Assembly: GCA_011634665.1 (NCBI GenBank)
Contig: WAEK01000019.1
Span: forward strand, 806,001-870,000
Direction of reading: 5' to 3'
DNA: 64,000 nucleotides
Source of the DNA: Mortierella sp. BCC40632
Lineage: Eukaryota > Mortierellomycota > Mortierellomycetes > Mortierellales > Mortierellaceae
Shown here piece by piece: positions 58,558 to 64,000 of this stretch. The notes under the pieces were generated by a model that was not told the DNA's origin, searched no databases, and worked only from the letters and a program-made list of their open reading frames with translations. The position numbers were made by a program, and so were the translations under genes. Positions within the stretch are counted from its first letter, which is position 1, and each line of letters opens with the position of its first letter.

Positions 58558-59103
58558 GAAAAAAAGTCAACTCAGAAGAGAGGAGAGAGTGGGGTGCTAG
58601 AGAGACGGGTCGCACAGGGGGAGACAGGGCGCGGACTGCAGGCTGTGGAAGCCATTCGCCCAGCAAAAAGTGGGCTGATTTATGAGATCCGTCTCGCAAG
58701 GACAGGACTCGTCTTTTTTTTGCCCTGGCAGTCAGACCAGACCGACCACGCCAGTCAAGGTCGGACCAACAACAGGCAAGAGACAAGAGAGCTGTAACTC
58801 TCTCGTATCTCCATCGAGGTTTCCAAATATCCCGCTCTTCGCCCGTGCTACTGCGAGAGAGATCTCACTGCTATTCTCAATCGCACTCTCTCTCTCTCTT
58901 TTTTCTTTCTTTTTTCTTCTTCTTCTTCTCTTCTCTTTCTCTCTCTCTCTTACTCGTCGTCGCTCGTTCCTTTCACTTCTCTTTCCTCTTTTGCAGCATC
59001 TCATTCTTTGCATTGCAACCTCATCGAGTCGACTGTCTCCCCTTCTCCATCCCTACTTTATTCTGCATCGCATCGGATCTCCTCCGTACTCCTTCTTGAT
59101 CCG
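55601..59103. other. Intergenic region up to the ERG3 leader
   Basis: No gene is supported. Contents: AT-rich spacer; an array of degenerate TCCAAT-like words (57115-57270); a 24-A run (57437-57460); purine-rich sequence to about 57640; short (CT)n at 58070-58091; a (GA)n tract at 58506-58554; and a CT-rich stretch from 58855 to 59100 that is probably the leader of ERG3. Confidence 0.5.
58506..58554 (+). repeat. (GA)n microsatellite
   Basis: About 24 GA units upstream of ERG3. Confidence 0.9.
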
Positions 59104-60627
59104 ATGGATGTCATCCTAAGCTATGCGGACGAATACGTCCTCGACCATGTCTATGCGGCCATGCCCGCCATTCCCATTCCTGATCTCTCGGCCGGCATCG
59201 CCTCTCTTCCTTCGCCATCCGCTTTTTACACGCAGATCACCACCTCTGCAGTAGAGCCCCGAGTTGCCCTTGCAGCTGTTCTCTCAGCCTTTATCAACGC
59301 TACTCAGGCCACCGGCCTAAAGTTGAACACGCTACCAGTCGACTCGATCTTGCGTCAGGCCATGTCCTTGTTTGTGATCACCCTGATTGGCGGCGCACTC
59401 ATGTATATTTGCTTTGCTTCGTCCTCATACTTGATCGTCTATGACAAGAGTCAGATGAAGCACCCCAAATTCCTCAAGAACCAGGTTCGCCTCGAGATTG
59501 AAATGTCCCTGAAGGCGATCCCGGGCATTGCCACGTTGACTTTCCCCTGGTTTATGGCTGAGGTCCGGGGCTATTCCCAGTTGTATACCCATATCCACAA
59601 GGTCCCTACGGCTCAATCCATCCTCAACTCATCCGCCTCTACGATCCAAGAATCAATTGCTGGATCTGTTGCTTCAGGTGCAGGAACAGGCAACGCCACA
59701 GCGAACGCTTTTGGTTCGTCTTCAACAATGACCTCGACCTTTTTGAGCATGCTCGGACCACTTGGACCATATGTTGAGCCCTTGACGGATGGTTGGGGAT
59801 ATGTCGCGGTCAGCGTGTTGTGTTTCTTGGTCTTTACAGACTTTGGTATTTACTGGATCCACCGGTTCTTGCACCACCCTCTTATCTACAAGCGTGTCCA
59901 CAAGGTAAAGAAAGGGAAAAAAAAAAAAAGGATAACGGTTGTCTGTGGGTGGTGTCCGTTGTTCCCAGCTACTTGATTTTGTCTTTGGGCGTACAAGCTT
60001 TTTCTTTCTTACTTTCTTTCCCTCGCCCAACTGCACTGCGCATCCCCATTCCAAAACGGGTGGGCGGGGAGGAACGGGAATACCTGTATTCCGGGAAACG
60101 GTCGTTCTCAATCATCTAATTTTTCCTATTCGTTGTCTTCTTCCCAGCCTCACCACAAGTGGATCATCCCAACACCATTCGCGTCCCATGCGTTCCACTT
60201 CCTGGACGGTTACCTCCAGTCGGTACCTTATCATATCTTTGTCTTCTTGGTGCCCATGCAAAAGTACATCTACTTGGGCATGTTTGCCTTGGTCAACTTT
60301 TGGTCTGTCCTGATCCACGACGGTGAATACCTGGTCGACGGCAATGTCATCAACTCGGCCGCTCATCATGCCGTCCACCACCTGTACTTTAACTACAACT
60401 ATGGTCAATACTTTACACTCTGGGACCGTGTCGGAGGCTCCTACCGCAGACCAACCCAGGATCAGTTCAACATGAAGGCCAAGTTGGACAAGAAGGTTTG
60501 GGCAAAGCAAGCCAAGGATGTGGATACGTTTGATGATTTTGGAAAGCCCACGGCAGCGTCGGATGCCACCTTCAGGGATGCTGTCAAAAAGACCGTGAAT
60601 TCCAAGCCAAAGGCTAAGGCCATGTAA
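59104..60627 (+). CDS. ERG3: C-5 sterol desaturase (delta-7-sterol 5(6)-desaturase)
   Basis: Two exons, 59104-59904 and 60148-60627 (donor AAG/GTAAAG, acceptor CCCAG), giving 426 residues. This is an ER membrane di-iron enzyme that introduces the C5-C6 double bond in late ergosterol synthesis. The three His boxes of the fatty-acid hydroxylase superfamily are complete: HRFLHH (253-258), HKPHH (266-270, across the splice junction) and HAVHH (341-345), followed by the FNYNYGQYFTLWDR block typical of Erg3. Hydrophobic helices precede box 1 (about 99-122 and 238-252) and lie between boxes 2 and 3. An N-terminal extension of about 90 residues before the first helix is longer than in yeast. The start is the first in-frame ATG after a CT-rich leader. 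All catalytic ligands are present, so the enzyme should be active. Confidence 0.92.
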
Positions 60628-60656
60628 AAGTAGTTACCTCCTCTCCCTCTCTCTCC

Positions 60657-60690
<34 letters not shown>

Positions 60691-61252
60691 TTTATAGGCT
60701 AGTCCACCATCTTTTTCTGTTTGATCGTCATAATCCCCTTTCACCCAATTCTTCCTTTTTCTATCTATCTACCTCGTTGTATTGTTGCCATCACCCTCAA
60801 CCCCATGTTGCATATAGAGCCAATAAATGCCATCTCTTGTATTGTTTTTTTTTCTCTCTTCTTCAACATGTATCAGACGCGACAGCCATTAGGGCATTTG
60901 GTGTATTCAAACTCAGTTGGACACGAGCAACAGCCGTTAGGAAAGAGGCTGCAAATTTGTATTCATATTTGGTTGGATGATAAGCAAAAGCGACAGTCGT
61001 AGAGCTCAGTAAAAAGATGAGGGCAACTTGTAAAAAGGAATGATAAAGGCCTGGTATCGGGATAGAGGGAAAAAAAAAAAAAAAAAAAAAGACCCAAGAG
61101 AAAAGGGGCTGATACTGGTCTGTAGTAGGCTGCTACTGCATGATTCAACGGTCTAGAGAAGGCAAGTATCCTAATTACACATACTCACGCTCCAAAAAAA
61201 CAAAGAAAAAAAAAGAAAAAAGAAAAAAGAAAAAAAGAGAAAAGGCCTATCA
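60628..61252. other. Convergent 3' region between ERG3 and the AAA ATPase
   Basis: A (CT)n tract (60648-60691), an AATAAA word near 60820 that may serve ERG3 polyadenylation, a 20-A run at 61071-61090 and A/G-rich sequence at 61195-61243. There is no gene. Confidence 0.5.
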
Positions 61253-62920
61253 TTACCCTCGAGCCATGGATCCATACTCTGCATCCCACTCCTTATACAT
61301 GTCTAGATCCTTGTCGCTAACACTCGCTCGGACCTGCATCAAAGCCTCCACAAAATCTCCATGATTGATTGGTCTCAGCGCTTGGAGATCCACTTTGAGA
61401 ATATCGCCCTGAATAGATCGCACTGGCCCAAGGGCCGCTTCACGACAGAGTCCATTCATATCCGATCCCGAATACCCTTGAGTTCGTTCACAAATATCTA
61501 GAATCTGCTCTCCAGTCAGATCATGGTGTTGTGACCGAAGCAGATTCTGAATCATCCCATGGCGTCCCGCAGTCTCTGGTAACGGGATATACAACCGTTT
61601 CTGGAACCGTCGTCTGGCCGCTTCATCAATCTCCTGAGGTCGATTTGTAGCCCCAACAAGTAGAATCCGATCTTCTTCACCCGTTGTCCCTACACCATCA
61701 AATTGTACCAAGAACTCCGTCTTGATCCTTCGAGACGCCTCAAACTCTCCATCAGTACGTTGTGTCAATAATGAATCGATCTCGTCCATAAAAATAACGG
61801 CCGGTTGATGACACCTGGCTACAGCAAACAAGGCTCGAACCATCTTTTCACCGTCTCCCACCCATTTCGAAGTCAAGGTCGAGGAGCTGATACTGAAAAA
61901 CGTGGCCTGGGATTGACTGGCAATACACTTGCCAATCAAAGTCTTGCCTGTTCCTGGAGGTCCAAACAAAAGAAGACCTTTGGGCGGTCGACGAAGTCCT
62001 GTAAAGATATCGGGTCGGAGCATCGGCCAGATCACAGCCTCTTTGATGGTTGTCTTGGCATGTTCAAGTCCCGAAATGTCTTCCCACGTTACCACAGGAC
62101 ACCTTTCCATGATCTAATGAGCATAGGGTAAAAGGAAAGAAAAAACACGGGTGAGAAAAAGAGGAAAAGCGTGTGCTGAAAGACGTGGACAGTACGAGAA
62201 ACAGAGATCCAACACTTTCCACATACTTCGTTCTTGATCGTCTCAATCATCTTTGGATCCACATTCCGTAACCTCTCATCCACAGGTTCATCGGAACCAC
62301 TACCGCTGCCTCGATTCTGTCCAGATTTCCCATCTTCCTGCCCATCTGGGCCTCGGTTGAGCGGTGATTTGAATTTGGGTCTCTTGGTACCCAACATCTT
62401 GGACTTGAGTGAGCCTGGTCCTGCCAGGTTGCTATTATTCCCACCATTAGTATAAAGGTTGTTATTATTATGGTTGTTAATGCCACTGTTGCCGATTGAG
62501 TTGTAAATGTTGGTCATGGAATTGTATCCGCCACGGTTTAGTCCTTGTCCAGACATTTGATTCATCCGTCGTTCCTCCAACTGCTGTTCCTCAATGATCT
62601 ATCGGAAAGGGATACAAAAAAAAAAAAAAAAAAAAGAGAGAGAAAGAGAAAGAGAGTCATTAGAAAGGTCATTTGTTCAACCTTGACTATAGGTCCCCAT
62701 GTTGGAAAGGAGTGACTGCCCCAAGTTGTACAAAGAACATGTCATACCAGTTGCTCCTTTGCTGTGATAAATTCCATAGGTCTTGGATGATTTTCTCCGA
62801 CGGCATCCAAACCATCATTTCGTGACTAAGGGGGGAGGGGGTAAGGGTAATTGTAAGGCAAAAGTAGAGGATTATACGATTGTAGTTCATATTAGTACAA
62901 TGAGAATCACGGTCATGATC

Positions 62921-62957
<37 letters not shown>

Positions 62958-64000
62958 TTGGTGCAACAACACTCTACCCGCTTCCTGCCAGGACGGTCAA
63001 GACCATTCGAAAAATAATTGCTCCGAATCGGCTCAGGCGCTTCCGACTGCCCAGTCTGATCCATTTCCTCATCCTCGTTATTATACATAGTATATCTGGG
63101 TCTCGTGGGTGGATCGACAGCCGTGACATTCGCTCTTGGATGAGCTCCATTCCTGGTATTATGTACTGCAGTCGCCGGGCTCCCAAACATCGAGTCTAAT
63201 GTGGTTTGATTCGAGGTCAAGTCTGAAGTCTTACGAGGTTGGACTGCAGTATTGCTGGTATAGGAGGGGCTCGGTGGTTGCTGTTCCATCTTGGTGGCTG
63301 TCACAGGAGTCCGTGGGATTTCTGTAGGAGAATCTGCTTTGGCGACTGAAGGAGGTGATTTAGAGTTGGGTGTAACAGGTACTGGTCCCGAATTCATAGG
63401 TATCTCCACAGATACAGCTGTAGCAGTAGGAGTCGTTGTCATTTGCGCTGTCTCGACCTCTACTATCGTCTCGGCAATCTCTTTCTCTTTTTGTGCTTCC
63501 TCAGCAAGCTTCCTGGCCTCCTCCACAGCCGCTGCCTCAGCTGCATTCTGTTTAGAGCGTCTCACTAGTGTGTCGATCGAGTCTGGGACTGGCAAAGCAT
63601 CTAGTTCTGGTTCACAAGTCTAAGTTGACAGCATCACCAGGAAGAGAGTAAGTAATAGTAACTTTAGAGTTTTTTTTTTCTCGTCCCATTCCCTTCGTCC
63701 AAATCCTTACCAGTGTGGCTAAATCGTTCAGACACATGGTGTACATATCCATATTGGTCTCATTTGGCTGGATCGGTGAGATGTATCCATGATTCCTTCG
63801 TTTCCGTTCCAAGGCCTGGTCCACATTCTGTCGGACGCGGTCCAAAATCCTTCGTGAAGCGGACGGGTGATTGCTATGAGTGCCTCCATTGCCCGAGCTG
63901 TTCAACAGCGGCGGATTCGCGGTCGGTTCTGCAGTGGACGGTGACGATGAGGGATGTGACTTGTTCAAATGAGAAAGACCCTTGTCCTTATGAAGACAGT
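61253..64000 (-). CDS. Fidgetin-like-1 type AAA ATPase, 5' end beyond the window
   Basis: Exons (minus): 64000-63711 (partial), 63619-62978, 62825-62748, 62598-62227 and 62113-61253, all frame-consistent with GT-AG introns. The N-terminal half is low complexity with a helical Ala/Glu segment (about 63560-63480). A short conserved block ending FITAKEQL (62748) and an Asn-rich linker lead into [20 protein letters not shown]. The ATPase domain has Walker A GPPGTGKT, the [20 protein letters not shown] pore-loop region, Walker B VIFMDEID, sensor GATNRP, Arg fingers in EAARRRF, and the C-terminal [13 protein letters not shown] helix typical of FIGNL1. Family members are hexameric AAA ATPases; animal and plant FIGNL1 removes RAD51 filaments in recombination. 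The match to FIGNL1 is closer than to spastin or katanin by the motifs I remember. The catalytic part is complete; the start codon lies outside the window. Confidence 0.88.

Noticed and set aside
1..64000. CRISPR arrays, operons, Shine-Dalgarno sites, rRNA genes
   Set aside because: None was seen; gene structure is eukaryotic with spliceosomal introns, and the direct repeats present are simple repeats or LRR units.

Overview
The window looks like nuclear DNA of an early-diverging filamentous fungus, most like Mortierellomycota/Mucoromycota. The reasons are short GT-AG introns in almost every gene, a fungal C-5 sterol desaturase, a fungal-type G-alpha, a Nif1/Dsf2-like Sel1 protein, a Fanzor relic, and very abundant (CT)n/(GA)n microsatellites and A/T homopolymers. 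The assignment is inferred from gene content; no rRNA or other marker is present.

Layout. 1-1.6 kb: GA/CT low complexity. 1.6-8.6 kb: decayed mobile DNA, namely a frameshifted Tc1/mariner (DDE) transposase followed in the same orientation by a multi-intron, frame-broken gene whose C-terminus carries Fanzor (eukaryotic TnpB-like RNA-guided nuclease) signatures. 9.5-11.4 kb: two divergent paralogous genes for tiny mitochondrial membrane proteins. 11.7-14.6 kb (-): HSPA12-type Hsp70. 16.4-22.2 kb (+): heterotrimeric G-protein alpha subunit in eight proposed exons. 23.9-25.8 kb (-): single-pass membrane protein with a Cys-rich N-terminal region. 29.0-35.5 kb (-): a roughly 2,000-residue low-complexity protein with a conserved-looking C-terminus. 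38.2-40.3 kb (+): Sel1-repeat protein. 41.0-42.5 kb: decayed coding remnants. 42.7-46.1 and 48.9-52.0 kb (both -): tandem paralogues of a three-part LRR protein with NLR-like architecture but no visible NTPase. 52.6-55.6 kb (-): dead LINE retrotransposon. 59.1-60.6 kb (+): ERG3. 61.3-64.0 kb (-): fidgetin-like AAA ATPase, running off the right edge.

The host genes are single-copy housekeeping or signalling functions and do not form a pathway or operon. Two stretches have an accessory character: the transposase/Fanzor block, and the LRR pair with the LINE next to it. Leaders of the expressed genes are pyrimidine-rich on their own sense strand, so the strand on which CT tracts lie switches at divergent promoters (for example near 15.44 kb). 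Several A/T runs of 30 or more bases sit at or beside splice sites, and one lies inside the dead reverse transcriptase.

Exon coordinates are read by eye from splice consensus and frame continuity; no transcript or database evidence was available.
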